A DNA stretch of 28,914 nt from an uncultured Lachnospiraceae bacterium (GCA_910577825.1 CAJTOK010000049.1:1-28914), one strand, 5' to 3'. Positions 8,645-17,206 are shown, counted from the stretch's first letter. Notes: generated by a model not told the origin, from the sequence alone. A program made the numbers and translations.

Positions 8645-10030
8645 ATGGCTAAAGCAAAGAAAAAAACAGTTTTCTTTTGCAAGGAATGTGGTTATGAATC
8701 GCCAAAATGGCTTGGACAGTGCCCCATGTGCCATGAATGGGATTCATTTACAGAAGCGCCGCCTGCAGCGGGGTATATCCCGGGAAATGCAGGCGGTGCA
8801 CCAGGCATAATAACAAGGAATATGCCGGCAAGGCTTAATGAAGTAAAAGCAGGCGGGGAAGAGAGGACAGTTACAGGGATAGGTGAACTGGACAGGGTTC
8901 TTGGCGGCGGGATTATTGCTGGTTCGCTTGTACTGGCAGGGGGCGACCCTGGTATTGGAAAGTCCACGCTTCTCCTGCAGATGTGCCAGAAGCTGTCAGC
9001 AGACGGGCACAAGATACTGTATGTTTCAGGTGAAGAATCCCAGGGACAGATAAAGATGCGTGCAGAAAGGCTTGGAAGTTTCAGCAATAACCTGTATATA
9101 TTATGTGAAACAGACCTTCATGCCGTTTCAGATGCTATAACAGATATGAAACCTGCTGTAGTAATTATTGATTCAATACAGACAATGTACAGCAGTGAAG
9201 CAGGCCAGACACCTGGAAGCGCAGGGCAGATAAGGGAGTCAACAGGTATCCTTATGAGGCTTGCCAAAAGCCTTAAAGTATCTATATTTATAGTAGGGCA
9301 TGTAACTAAAGAAGGAATTGTTGCAGGCCCCCGGATGCTTGAACATATGGTAGATACCGTGCTTTATTTTGAAGGTGACGGCGTTGCTTCTTACAGGTTC
9401 CTGCGTGGCGTTAAAAACCGCTTTGGGCCGACTAATGAGATAGGTGTATTTGAAATGCAGCAAGACGGGCTTAAAGAAGTTTTAAACCCGTCCGGGTATA
9501 TGCTGCAGGGCAAACCCGAGAATGAACCAGGTTCAGTAGTAACATGCTGCATAGAAGGCACCAGGCCTATACTTGTAGAAGTACAGGCACTTGTATGCCA
9601 GACAAATTTTAACATGCCAAGGCGTACATCAGCAGGTACTGATTATAACAGGGTAAACCTTCTGATGGCAGTAATTGAAAAAAGGCTTGGCATACGTATG
9701 GGTGGTTACGATGCTTATATTAATGTGGCAGGCGGCATGAAGATAAATGAGCCGGCACTTGACTTAGGCATTGTGGCCGCCATACTTTCAAGTTACCGTA
9801 ACCAGGCATTTGACAGCAGGACCGTATGTTTTGGTGAAGTCGGGCTTGTTGGCGAAGTAAGGGCAGTTAATTTACCAGAACAGCGTGTAATGGAAGCGGC
9901 AAAGCTTGGTTTTGAACGCTGTATCCTGCCAAAAACCAATATCCAGAAGCTGGGTAATGGTACAAATAATTTAAATGGGATGCAGGTAATGGGGGTTGGC
10001 AGTATTTATGAATTACTGGAGGTAATTTAA
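8645..10030 (+). CDS. radA: RadA/Sms DNA repair and recombination ATPase
   Basis: 461 residues, normal for RadA. It has an N-terminal C4 zinc finger (C12, C15, C26, C29), a RecA-like core with Walker A GGDPGIGKS (99-107) and a Walker B strand AVVIIDS (about 171-177). The RadA-specific KNRFG motif is at 257-261, and a C-terminal Lon-protease-like domain carries 'GLVGEVRAV'. RadA is a DnaB-like helicase that drives branch migration of recombination intermediates. It follows the 8230 gene by 1 nt and overlaps the next ORF by 1 nt (TAATG), so the three form one translationally coupled operon. Confidence 0.98.
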   Translation: MAKAKKKTVFFCKECGYESPKWLGQCPMCHEWDSFTEAPPAAGYIPGNAGGAPGIITRNMPARLNEVKAGGEERTVTGIGELDRVLGGGIIAGSLVLAGGDPGIGKSTLLLQMCQKLSADGHKILYVSGEESQGQIKMRAERLGSFSNNLYILCETDLHAVSDAITDMKPAVVIIDSIQTMYSSEAGQTPGSAGQIRESTGILMRLAKSLKVSIFIVGHVTKEGIVAGPRMLEHMVDTVLYFEGDGVASYRFLRGVKNRFGPTNEIGVFEMQQDGLKEVLNPSGYMLQGKPENEPGSVVTCCIEGTRPILVEVQALVCQTNFNMPRRTSAGTDYNRVNLLMAVIEKRLGIRMGGYDAYINVAGGMKINEPALDLGIVAAILSSYRNQAFDSRTVCFGEVGLVGEVRAVNLPEQRVMEAAKLGFERCILPKTNIQKLGNGTNNLNGMQVMGVGSIYELLEVI

Positions 10031-10386
10031 TGGGATTAAGGGAAAATGAAGCGGATACTGAACACATTTTAGAGAGAATGGAAAATACCATGAATAATCT
10101 GGAACAGATGTCATATGATTCCATAAATATTACAGACCGCCTTGTAACACTTCTCAGTGATGCAAGGGAACATGCTGCCATAATGAAAACAGGGACAGAA
10201 GAAGAACGTAACAGGGAATTTGCACTGCTATGTGAAATACTTGACCGTATCCTTGAAACTGCATTTATTGTAAATAATATATCACATGAACTTGAAAGGG
10301 AAACTTTATACCAGCGTGATACAGTTGAAGCCATAAAACAAGTAGTGGATTTCTTTTATTCAATGACAGACGACATTGAATTTTAA
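10030..10386 (+). CDS. small helical hypothetical protein coupled to radA
   Basis: A 118-residue protein starting in the TAATG overlap with the radA stop codon. It is almost entirely helix-forming and charged, with heptad-like hydrophobic spacing (ILERMENTMNNLEQM, then 'VTLLSDAREHAAIM' and 'LCEILDRILETAFIVNNIS'). That suggests a helical bundle or coiled-coil dimer. There is no signal peptide, membrane helix or metal motif. I do not recognise the family. Its tight coupling to radA suggests a role linked to DNA repair or simply a shared transcript; the former is inference only. Confidence 0.75.
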   Translation: MGLRENEADTEHILERMENTMNNLEQMSYDSINITDRLVTLLSDAREHAAIMKTGTEEERNREFALLCEILDRILETAFIVNNISHELERETLYQRDTVEAIKQVVDFFYSMTDDIEF

Positions 10387-10400
10387 GCCACTGTCTTTAC

Positions 10401-10422
10401 AAAGGCGGCGTATGCCGCCTTT
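10401..10422. terminator. bidirectional intrinsic terminator between convergent genes
   Basis: A perfect 9-bp stem, AAAGGCGGC (10401-10409) with GCCGCCTTT (10414-10422), has a 4-nt loop and is followed by TTATTATAA on the plus strand. It lies between the radA operon and the convergent RNA methyltransferase gene. The minus-strand U-tract is shorter, so termination may be stronger for the plus direction. Confidence 0.85.
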
Positions 10423-10445
10423 TATTATAAACCAGGCATATATTT

Positions 10446-11591
10446 TTAAGTACGTTTAGGAGGTTTTTTGCCATAATACTGGTAGAAATATGTTTTAATC
10501 ATTCCATTATAAATCTTGCGGTTTTTATCCGCTTTCCTGCCAATGTATTTCTCCGCCTCTCCATAGGCAGTAACCAGGTACATTGACCATTCATCAAGGT
10601 TTCTGTAAGCCTGCCCCAGTTCCTTATAAACCAGGGATATCCCTTCAGGGGTTTCAAGCCGTTTTCCATATGGAGGGTTTGTAATAATAAAACCATACTT
10701 TTTCCTGTGGCTGAACTGGTTCACCGCACGTCTTTGGAAATGTATAAGATGCCCCACATCCGCATTTCTTGCATTCTCCATAGCCGCCTTAATGGCATTA
10801 TTGTCAATATCATACCCCTGTATATCCATATCCAGCCCATGTATTACTAAATCCTGTGCCTCATTTACAGCATTATACCATTCCTTTTTAGGAATAATAT
10901 GTGTCCATTCTTCTGCAGTAAAAGAACGGTTAATGCCAGGTGCAATATTTGCACCAATAAGCGCTGCCTCTATAGGGAAAGTGCCACTTCCACAGAACGG
11001 GTCGGCAAGTATCCTGTCTTTATTCCAGGGCGTAAGCATAATAAGCGCAGCAGCAAGGGTTTCAGTAACCGGCGCTTTAACAACAGCCTTGCGGTAGCCA
11101 CGCTTATGCAGTGATTCACCTGATGTATCAAGCCCCACAGTAACCTCATCTTTCATAATTGTAACACGTATGGGGAAAGAAGCCCCATCCTCTTTAAACC
11201 AGCTTGTATTATACTTAGATTTAAGGCGTTCCACTACCGCCTTTTTCATAATTGACTGTATATCTGAAGGGCTGAAAAGCTTACTCTTAACCGAAGTTGC
11301 CTTCTTAACCCAGAACTGGCCATTTTCAGGAATAAACTGTTCCCATGGTATAGCTTTTGTTTTCTCAAAAAGTTCATCAAAAGTTTCCGCTTTAAAACTG
11401 CCAGCTTTTAAAAGTATGCGTTCCGTTGTCCTGAGAAAAATATTGGCACGGCAGGCAGCACTGGCATCTCCTTTAAAAGTTACCTTGCCATCCTCCACAT
11501 GCGTTATTTCATATCCAAGGTTTGTAATTTCCCTTTTTAAAACTGCCTCAAGCCCGAAATGGCAAGGGGCAATAAATTCATAATTATCCAT
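10446..11591 (-). CDS. THUMP-domain class I RNA methyltransferase (RlmL/YpsC family)
   Basis: 381 residues. The N-terminal ferredoxin-like and THUMP region (about 1-155) opens with 'FIAPCHFGLEAVLKREI' and would hold RNA. The Rossmann methyltransferase part (about 165-381) has motif I ADPFCGSGT (196-204) and motif IV TNPPYGKRL (304-312), the N-P-P-Y signature of base-N methyltransferases. Relatives methylate guanosine in 23S rRNA (m2G2445 type); the exact target is not shown by sequence. The frame opens further upstream to 11636, but ATGGAGG at 11602-11596 carries the Shine-Dalgarno for ATG 11591, whose product starts at the conserved N-terminus. It is a single gene, convergent with the radA operon. 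Confidence 0.9.
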   Translation of the reverse strand: MDNYEFIAPCHFGLEAVLKREITNLGYEITHVEDGKVTFKGDASAACRANIFLRTTERILLKAGSFKAETFDELFEKTKAIPWEQFIPENGQFWVKKATSVKSKLFSPSDIQSIMKKAVVERLKSKYNTSWFKEDGASFPIRVTIMKDEVTVGLDTSGESLHKRGYRKAVVKAPVTETLAAALIMLTPWNKDRILADPFCGSGTFPIEAALIGANIAPGINRSFTAEEWTHIIPKKEWYNAVNEAQDLVIHGLDMDIQGYDIDNNAIKAAMENARNADVGHLIHFQRRAVNQFSHRKKYGFIITNPPYGKRLETPEGISLVYKELGQAYRNLDEWSMYLVTAYGEAEKYIGRKADKNRKIYNGMIKTYFYQYYGKKPPKRT

Positions 11592-11627
11592 AATAGCCTC
11601 CATAAAATAATATATAACCAGATAACC

Positions 11628-11633
11628 ATTATA
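11628..11633 (-). promoter_or_regulatory. candidate -10 box for the RNA methyltransferase gene
   Basis: On the minus strand this reads TATAAT, a perfect -10, about 36 nt upstream of the chosen start codon. The -35 position (TGTATT with a 17-nt spacer) is poor. Confidence 0.35.
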
Positions 11634-11725
11634 CATTATTGCATAAAATAAATACAGGGTAAAGTTTTCTGGATTTTATATTTTTGCACAATCAGGCAGA
11701 TTTTACGGCAATCAGGAAAATAGTA

Positions 11726-11753
11726 TTGAAAATATCTGGCATTAGAGTAAAAT
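11726..11753 (+). promoter_or_regulatory. candidate sigma-A promoter for the 11862 surface-protein gene
   Basis: TTGAAA (11726-11731) and TAAAAT (11748-11753) are 16 nt apart. They leave a leader of roughly 100 nt that includes a short AATAC/GTATT hairpin near 11780. The spacer contains AATATCTGGCA, which recurs at 16810. Confidence 0.4.
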
Positions 11754-11861
11754 TAAGGAAATCTTCCATTTTACAAAAATACTGGTAACGTATTTTAAAA
11801 GCCAGCTATTATTTGTAAGGATGTGGAGGTAAAATTTAATCAGATTATGGAGGTATTTTTT

Positions 11862-12899
11862 ATGAAAAGTCTAAAAAAAGCAATAGCAATAACAGTTAGC
11901 ATATGCCTTGTTACAGGGATATTTTCTTTAATGCCATATTCCGTGGCAGAGAAGGCATATGCAGCAGAACAAGCAAACAGCCTGTCAACAGAAGACCCAT
12001 CATCAGAGCCGCCATACCAGTCACCAGATATAACATCACCATCACCAGAAGACCCGTCACCAGAACCAACTGTGTCACCAGAACCAACTGCATCACCAGA
12101 ACCTTCCGGGTCACCAGTACCAGAACCAACTGTGTCACCATCTGCCCCAGCAAATGATTTTGTTGTTTCAGACAGTACGCATTTATTTTTTGATTACACA
12201 TATACAAATCCGGTATCTGGTTCTTCAGTAGTTATTTATGGCAATGGCATAAATAAGAAAGTTAATGGCAAGAAGGTAAATAATAAACAGTTCATTGCAT
12301 ATACAGATATTTGTGCTTCCTATAATTATACTGTGAACAGCCAGGGTGTGGTAAAACCGGCAGCAGGAAAAGTTATTGTTGGAATTACAAAATCAAATAC
12401 AAAGCCACAGGTGGATAAGAATAAAATTAAAGATGCTGAAGCAGCTAAAATTGCAAAGGCAAAGATTAAGAACGGGCAGATTACAGTGACAGCAACAGGA
12501 AAAGAGAAGGGAGTTGTATATTTGTGGGTTATTGATACTGGAAGCAAGGCGGTTTATGACTGTTATCCAGTTAATGTACAGCTTGCGCCTAAGAAACTTG
12601 AAGTACAGGATACTTCTGGAAACAAGCTGAAAAATGTAAAGATTACTACAGGTTCTTCTATTAATGTGTGTGTGGCTGGCATGGTTTCCGGAACTAAAAC
12701 AAAGGACTGTACTTATACTGCAGCTGTAGATAATAATTCACAGGCTTATGTTGATATCCAGCCTGCAGAGGGAAAGACAGATGAATTTAAAATTACAGCA
12801 AAAGGCTTAAAGAATAATAAGAATACAAAAGTAGTTATAGTATTTGAATGTAAGGAAAATGGAAAGAAAATTAAGTTTAAATTGAAGATTACAAAATAA
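11862..12899 (+). CDS. exported Ser/Pro/Thr-linker surface protein of unknown function
   Basis: 345 residues from ATG 11862. A signal peptide (MKSLKK, hydrophobic about 7-25, cleavage near AYA at 35) is followed by an extended Ser/Pro/Glu/Thr linker (about 45-103) made of PEPTVS-type repeats. A C-terminal lysine-rich, beta-strand-rich part (about 108-345) looks like two or three Ig-like or Big-type modules; 'GQITVTATGKEKGVVYLWVID' resembles a bacterial Ig-like strand pattern. No sortase signal, C-terminal anchor or catalytic motif is visible. An in-frame GTG at 11823 and ATG at 11847 also exist, but each sits in its own GGAGG. It is monocistronic, with its own terminator. Confidence 0.75.
   Translation: MKSLKKAIAITVSICLVTGIFSLMPYSVAEKAYAAEQANSLSTEDPSSEPPYQSPDITSPSPEDPSPEPTVSPEPTASPEPSGSPVPEPTVSPSAPANDFVVSDSTHLFFDYTYTNPVSGSSVVIYGNGINKKVNGKKVNNKQFIAYTDICASYNYTVNSQGVVKPAAGKVIVGITKSNTKPQVDKNKIKDAEAAKIAKAKIKNGQITVTATGKEKGVVYLWVIDTGSKAVYDCYPVNVQLAPKKLEVQDTSGNKLKNVKITTGSSINVCVAGMVSGTKTKDCTYTAAVDNNSQAYVDIQPAEGKTDEFKITAKGLKNNKNTKVVIVFECKENGKKIKFKLKITK
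12057..12140 (+). repeat. coding 18-bp tandem repeat in the surface-protein linker
   Basis: Units of about 18 bp with consensus tcaccagaaccaactgtg are repeated roughly four to five times with drift. They encode Ser-Pro-Glu-Pro-Thr-Val-like hexapeptides. This is typical of a wall-spanning linker. Confidence 0.85.
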
Positions 12900-12936
12900 C
12901 TATTATACATTTTCTGCAATTAATTAACAGATTAAT

Positions 12937-12985
12937 AAAAAGGATGTAAAGCCTTATTTTAATAAAAAGGTTTTATATCCTTTTT
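12937..12985 (+). terminator. intrinsic terminator after the surface-protein gene
   Basis: A 19-bp stem (12937-12955 with 12967-12985, two G-U pairs) encloses an 11-nt loop. It ends in a run of T and continues TTTATTTG. It starts 37 nt after the stop codon and isolates the gene from the ABC exporter operon. Confidence 0.85.
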
Positions 12986-13092
12986 ATTTGCACATAATTA
13001 TAAAAAACAGGTACAAGGCAAAGTAAAGATTATGCAAAATCACTATATTATTTATGTTAAAATAAGGAAAAAAGAAGAGGGGTTATTATAAT

Positions 13093-14814
13093 ATGAAAGA
13101 GTTACTTGTCTATATAAAGGAGTATACTAAAGAATGTATACTTGGGCCGTTTTTTAAATTATTAGAGGCGTGTTTTGACCTGGCAGTACCACTTGTAATG
13201 GCAGCAATTATTGATAATGGTATTGCATCAGGCAACAAAGGGTATATTTTTAAATATGGCGGGGTTTTAGTTCTGCTTGCGCTTATAGGGCTGGCATGTT
13301 CAATAACCGCACAGTTTTTTGCAGCTAAGGCGGCTACAGGTTTTGCAGCAAACCTGAGATATGCTTTATTTAAACATATAGAATCACTTTCATTTACAGA
13401 AATAGACGGAATTGGCACATCTACAATGATAACACGCATGACAAGTGATATAAACCAGCTGCAGTCTGGCGTAAATATGGCACTAAGGCTTTTTCTGCGC
13501 TCCCCGTTTATTGTATTTGGTGCAGCTGTAATGGCATTTACTATTGACATAAAAGCAGCACTTGTTTTTGTGGTTGTAATACCACTTCTTGCCATTGTTG
13601 TATTCGGGATAATGTTAATAAGCATGCCATTATTTAAGAAAGTACAGGCAGGGCTTGATGATGTACTAGGCATTACAAGGCAGAACCTTACAGGTGTACG
13701 TGTAATACGTGCATTTAATAAGGAACAGGAAGAAATTGGAAACTTTGCAGATGCCAATGAAAAACTTACAGCAATGCAGCTTTTTGCTGGCAGGATTTCT
13801 GCACTTACTAATCCTGTTACCTATGTAATGATTAATGTGGCACTTATAGCCCTTCTGTGGACTGGCGGTATACAGGTGGATACAGGCAGGCTTACACAAG
13901 GTGAAGTAGTTGCACTTGTTAATTATATGTCACAGATACTTGTTGAACTTGTAAAACTTGCCAATACAATAGTGCTGGCAACAAAGGCTGTTGCATGCGG
14001 CGCAAGGGTACAGGGCATACTTGCCATAAACTCTTCAATGGAAGAAGGGGATTATGGCAAAGAAGGAGAGTGCCTGGCAAAAAGCGGCGGCATAGAAGTT
14101 AAATTTGAGCATGTTGGCATGAAATATAAAGGGGCTGGCGGCAATTCCGTTTCAGATATAGATTTTACAGCAATGCCAGGAAGTGTAACCGGGATAACCG
14201 GAGGTACAGGTTCTGGAAAATCCACACTTGTAAACCTTATACCACGTTTTTATGATGTTTCAGAAGGCTGTATAAAAATTGGCGGCAGGGATGTAAAGTC
14301 TTATAAACTGGATACATTAAGGCAGAATATAGGCATAGTCCTGCAAAAAGCTGTCCTTTTCCGTGGGACTATACGTGATAATGTATTATGGGGGAATAAG
14401 GATGCCTCTGATGATGAAGTAATAGAAGCATTAAAAGCAGCGCAGGCATGGGAAATTGTGGAAGGCAAGGAAAAAGGGCTTGACTATATTATAGAACAGG
14501 GCGGGCGCAACCTTTCAGGCGGCCAGAAACAAAGAATCAGCATAGCAAGGGCACTTGTACGTAAACCCCCTGTATTAATTTTTGATGACAGTTCTTCTGC
14601 ACTGGATTTTGCAACAGAATCAAAACTACGTAAATCATTACAGCAATTATCCTATAACCCGACTATATTTATAGTATCACAGAGAACATCATCAATACAA
14701 CATGCAGACAATATTCTTGTGCTGGAAGACGGGGCACTTGCAGGCCAGGGCACACATAAAGAACTTATATGGAACTGTGAAGTGTACAGGGAAATTTATA
14801 ATTCACAGTCATAA
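13093..14814 (+). CDS. heterodimeric ABC exporter, degenerate-site subunit (TMD-NBD)
   Basis: 573 residues: six predicted membrane helices in the first about 310 residues, then a nucleotide-binding domain. Walker A is GGTGSGKST (370-378) and the signature LSGGQ (474-478) is intact. The catalytic Walker B glutamate is Asp (FDDSS, D499), and the switch histidine is Gln (VSQR, Q530). This is the pattern of the non-hydrolytic subunit in TM287/288, BmrCD and LmrCD-type exporters. It probably exports drugs, lipids or peptides; the substrate cannot be read. Its stop overlaps an in-frame ATG of the partner gene, and the true partner start is 11 nt on, so the two are translated together. Confidence 0.93.
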   Translation: MKELLVYIKEYTKECILGPFFKLLEACFDLAVPLVMAAIIDNGIASGNKGYIFKYGGVLVLLALIGLACSITAQFFAAKAATGFAANLRYALFKHIESLSFTEIDGIGTSTMITRMTSDINQLQSGVNMALRLFLRSPFIVFGAAVMAFTIDIKAALVFVVVIPLLAIVVFGIMLISMPLFKKVQAGLDDVLGITRQNLTGVRVIRAFNKEQEEIGNFADANEKLTAMQLFAGRISALTNPVTYVMINVALIALLWTGGIQVDTGRLTQGEVVALVNYMSQILVELVKLANTIVLATKAVACGARVQGILAINSSMEEGDYGKEGECLAKSGGIEVKFEHVGMKYKGAGGNSVSDIDFTAMPGSVTGITGGTGSGKSTLVNLIPRFYDVSEGCIKIGGRDVKSYKLDTLRQNIGIVLQKAVLFRGTIRDNVLWGNKDASDDEVIEALKAAQAWEIVEGKEKGLDYIIEQGGRNLSGGQKQRISIARALVRKPPVLIFDDSSSALDFATESKLRKSLQQLSYNPTIFIVSQRTSSIQHADNILVLEDGALAGQGTHKELIWNCEVYREIYNSQS

Positions 14815-14825
14815 TGGAGGAAGTA

Positions 14826-16568
14826 ATGAAAAAAGTAAATAATAATGATACTATAAAAACAGTTTTTAAATATATTAAAAAATACAGGATACCAGTTATA
14901 TTATCGCTTTTATTTGCAGTAGTAACCGTTGTCCTTACATTATATCTCCCAGTCCTTACAGGTAATGCAGTTGATTATATGGCAGAAAAAGGCAGCGTGG
15001 ACTTTGAAAGCCTTTTACACCTTCTTTTCAAAATGGCTGTAATAATATGCCTGACAGGGGTTTCACAGTGGATTATGAATATCTGCAATAATAAAATAAC
15101 TTACAATATAGTAAGGGATATCAGGGAAGACGCATTTAACAGAATGGAAATACTTCCGCTTAAATACCTTGATGCACATGCAGCTGGTGATATAGCCAGC
15201 CGTATTATTGCTGATTCAGAGCAGTTTGCAGACGGGCTTCTTATGGGCTTTACACAGGCATTCACAGGAGTGCTTACTATTGTGGGGACGCTTTTGTTTA
15301 TGCTAAGCATTAATATATGGATTACATTAGTAGTTGTAATTGTAACACCGCTTTCATTTTTTGTAGCAGGGTTTATTTCAAAAAGAACATATAAAATGTT
15401 CCAGATGCAGTCAGCAGCAAGGGGTGAACAGACTGCCCTTATTGATGAAATGATAGGAAACCAGAAAGTTGTACAGGCATACAGCCATGAAGATGAAGCA
15501 CTTGGAAGATTTGCCAAAATAAATAAAAAACTTAACAAATATTCACTTGATGCAACATTTTATTCATCAATTACAAACCCGGCAACAAGGTTTGTAAATA
15601 ACCTTGTATATGCAGGTGTTGGCGTTACAGGGGCATTATTTGTATTAAATGGTTTTATCACAGTAGGCGGGCTTTCCTGCTTCTTAGGCTATGCCAACCA
15701 GTATACAAAGCCATTTAATGAGATATCAGGGGTAATCACAGAATTACAGAATGCACTTGCCTGTGCAGCACGTGTATTTGAACTTGCAAATGAAGAACCA
15801 CAAGTCCCAGATGCAGAAGATGCCAAAGCACCAGAAACACTTAAAGGCAGTGTAGTATTTGACAACGTGTATTTTTCATATGTGCCAGATAAGAAACTTA
15901 TAACAGGATTCAGCCTCAATGTAAAACCAGGGCAGCGCATAGCAATCGCCGGGCCTACAGGCTGCGGGAAAACTACACTTATAAACCTGATAATGAGGTT
16001 TTATGATGCTACAAGCGGAAGCATTAAAATAGATGGCACTGATATAAAAGATATAACAAGAAAAAGCCTGCGCAGCAATATAGGCATGGTACTCCAGGAA
16101 ACATGGATTAAAGATGGCACAATATTTGATAATATTGTAATAGGAAAGCCAGACGCTTCAAAGGAAGAAGTTATAGAAGCAGCAAAAGCATCACATGCAC
16201 ACAGTTTTATAAAAAGGCTTCCAAATGGATATGAAACAGTTGTAAAAGAAGACGGGAACGGTCTTTCACAGGGGCAGAAACAGCTTCTGTGCATAGCAAG
16301 GGTAATGCTTTTAAGCCCTCCAATGCTTATACTTGATGAAGCAACATCTTCAATAGATACACGTACAGAAATAAAGATACAGAATGCTTTTGCAAAGCTT
16401 ATGGAAGGCAGGACGAGTTTTATAGTAGCACACCGTCTTTCCACAATACAAAATGCAGATATAATACTTGTACTTAAAGATGGCAATATAATAGAGCAGG
16501 GAAACCATGAAAGCCTGCTGGCAGAAGGCGGCTTCTATGCAAACTTATATAACAGCCAGTTTGCGTAA
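14826..16568 (+). CDS. heterodimeric ABC exporter, canonical-site subunit (TMD-NBD)
   Basis: 580 residues with six membrane helices in the first about 315, then an NBD. Walker A GPTGCGKTT (376-384), Walker B LILDE with catalytic E505 and the switch H536 (VAHR) are all intact. The signature is LSQGQ (480-484) instead of LSGGQ. It pairs with the preceding subunit so that one composite ATP site is functional and one is degenerate. ATG 14814 opens the same frame four codons earlier, but it overlaps the previous stop and carries the GGAGG that serves ATG 14826. No regulator is adjacent upstream. The two-component system downstream lies beyond a long palindromic spacer. Confidence 0.93.
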   Translation: MKKVNNNDTIKTVFKYIKKYRIPVILSLLFAVVTVVLTLYLPVLTGNAVDYMAEKGSVDFESLLHLLFKMAVIICLTGVSQWIMNICNNKITYNIVRDIREDAFNRMEILPLKYLDAHAAGDIASRIIADSEQFADGLLMGFTQAFTGVLTIVGTLLFMLSINIWITLVVVIVTPLSFFVAGFISKRTYKMFQMQSAARGEQTALIDEMIGNQKVVQAYSHEDEALGRFAKINKKLNKYSLDATFYSSITNPATRFVNNLVYAGVGVTGALFVLNGFITVGGLSCFLGYANQYTKPFNEISGVITELQNALACAARVFELANEEPQVPDAEDAKAPETLKGSVVFDNVYFSYVPDKKLITGFSLNVKPGQRIAIAGPTGCGKTTLINLIMRFYDATSGSIKIDGTDIKDITRKSLRSNIGMVLQETWIKDGTIFDNIVIGKPDASKEEVIEAAKASHAHSFIKRLPNGYETVVKEDGNGLSQGQKQLLCIARVMLLSPPMLILDEATSSIDTRTEIKIQNAFAKLMEGRTSFIVAHRLSTIQNADIILVLKDGNIIEQGNHESLLAEGGFYANLYNSQFA

Positions 16569-16808
16569 ATGATGCACCTGGGGACGCAAGGTTTCCATGC
16601 AGCCCTGCCAGACATTTTCCTTCTGGGGCACGCTCCCGCTACGACGGCGCACGTAATGGGTGCCTAATACCACTATGTTTCAAAGAAAAAACTTCTTTGA
16701 AACATTGAATACGTGGTATAAGCACCAACGGCGCCATAGTGCCCCTGCCAGGAATAATGTCTGGCAGGGCTTGCATTTGGAAACTTGCTGTATGCCTGGT
16801 GCCATTTA
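16566..16808. repeat. large imperfect palindrome A (about 240 bp)
   Basis: An inverted repeat begins at the exporter stop codon. The outer arms TAAATG..GCACC (16566-16578) and GGTGCCATTTA (16798-16808) pair. Matching blocks continue inward: GTTTCC with GGAAAC; GCCCTGCCAGACATT with AATGTCTGGCAGGGC; GGGGCAC with GTGCCCC; GGTGC with GCACC; ATACCAC with GTGGTAT. The centre is a perfect 13-bp stem, ATGTTTCAAAGAA (16675-16687) with its complement at 16693-16705 and a 5-nt loop. It contains no supported gene. It could fold as one long RNA or DNA hairpin. It is related to palindrome B (see there). Confidence 0.85.
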
Positions 16809-17029
16809 GAATATCTGGCAGGTCATATTGTAAATTCCAATATATCATAGAAGAACAGCAATTTAAAGCAGACTGCTCACATATAATATCATTTAATTAA
16901 GCAGTATTTTCAAAATGCCAGATATTTAAGCAATTCCGGAGCGCCACTTGGCAAAATAACAAGCCGCAATTAACCGTCTGGACATGATGTGGTTTAATCA
17001 AGGGGTTTTAACTGTCAAAGAGTAAATTA
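16809..17029. other. non-coding spacer between the two palindromes
   Basis: I see no gene here. It contains an 11-bp inverted pair, AATATCTGGCA (16810-16820) and TGCCAGATATT (16916-16926), about 95 nt apart. The left arm resembles the AATGTCTGGCAGG block inside palindrome A. The composition is AT-rich, unlike the GC-rich palindrome arms. Confidence 0.5.
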
Positions 17030-17204
17030 GCTGGCAATTCCAATGTGCTTCCAATAGACGGCTGTACGGAGCCGCCGGCGTTTAAGCCCTGTATTAAATG
17101 CTTCAAAGATGTTTTTTCTTTGAAGCATAAGGGCTTTACGCGCCGTTACGTGCGACGTCCAAACGGGAGTGTGCCTGTCTATGGAAGACATTGGAACTAC
17201 CAGC
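17030..17204. repeat. large imperfect palindrome B (about 175 bp), related to A
   Basis: Outer arms GCTGGCAATTCCAATGTGCT (17030-17049) and the complement at the right end (ACATTGGAACTACCAGC, 17188-17204) pair. The centre is a perfect 12-bp stem, ATGCTTCAAAGA (17098-17109) with TCTTTGAAGCAT (17117-17128). The reverse complement of 17111-17175 aligns with 16625-16692 of palindrome A: both carry GGCAC.CTCCCG, then CG.CGCACGTAA, then CTTCAAAG- or GTTTCAAAG-AAAAAAC. So A and B look like diverged copies of one element in opposite orientation. Small ORFs on both strands across it are by-products of the symmetry. Confidence 0.8.
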
Positions 17205-17206
17205 CC

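Noticed and set aside
13110..13757. 215-residue minus-strand ORF within the first ABC gene
   Set aside because: It is the antisense shadow of a well-supported transporter gene and resembles no protein family.
16639..16848. 69-residue minus-strand ORF across palindrome A
   Set aside because: It lies in the non-coding inverted repeat with no ribosome site; its composition reflects the palindrome.
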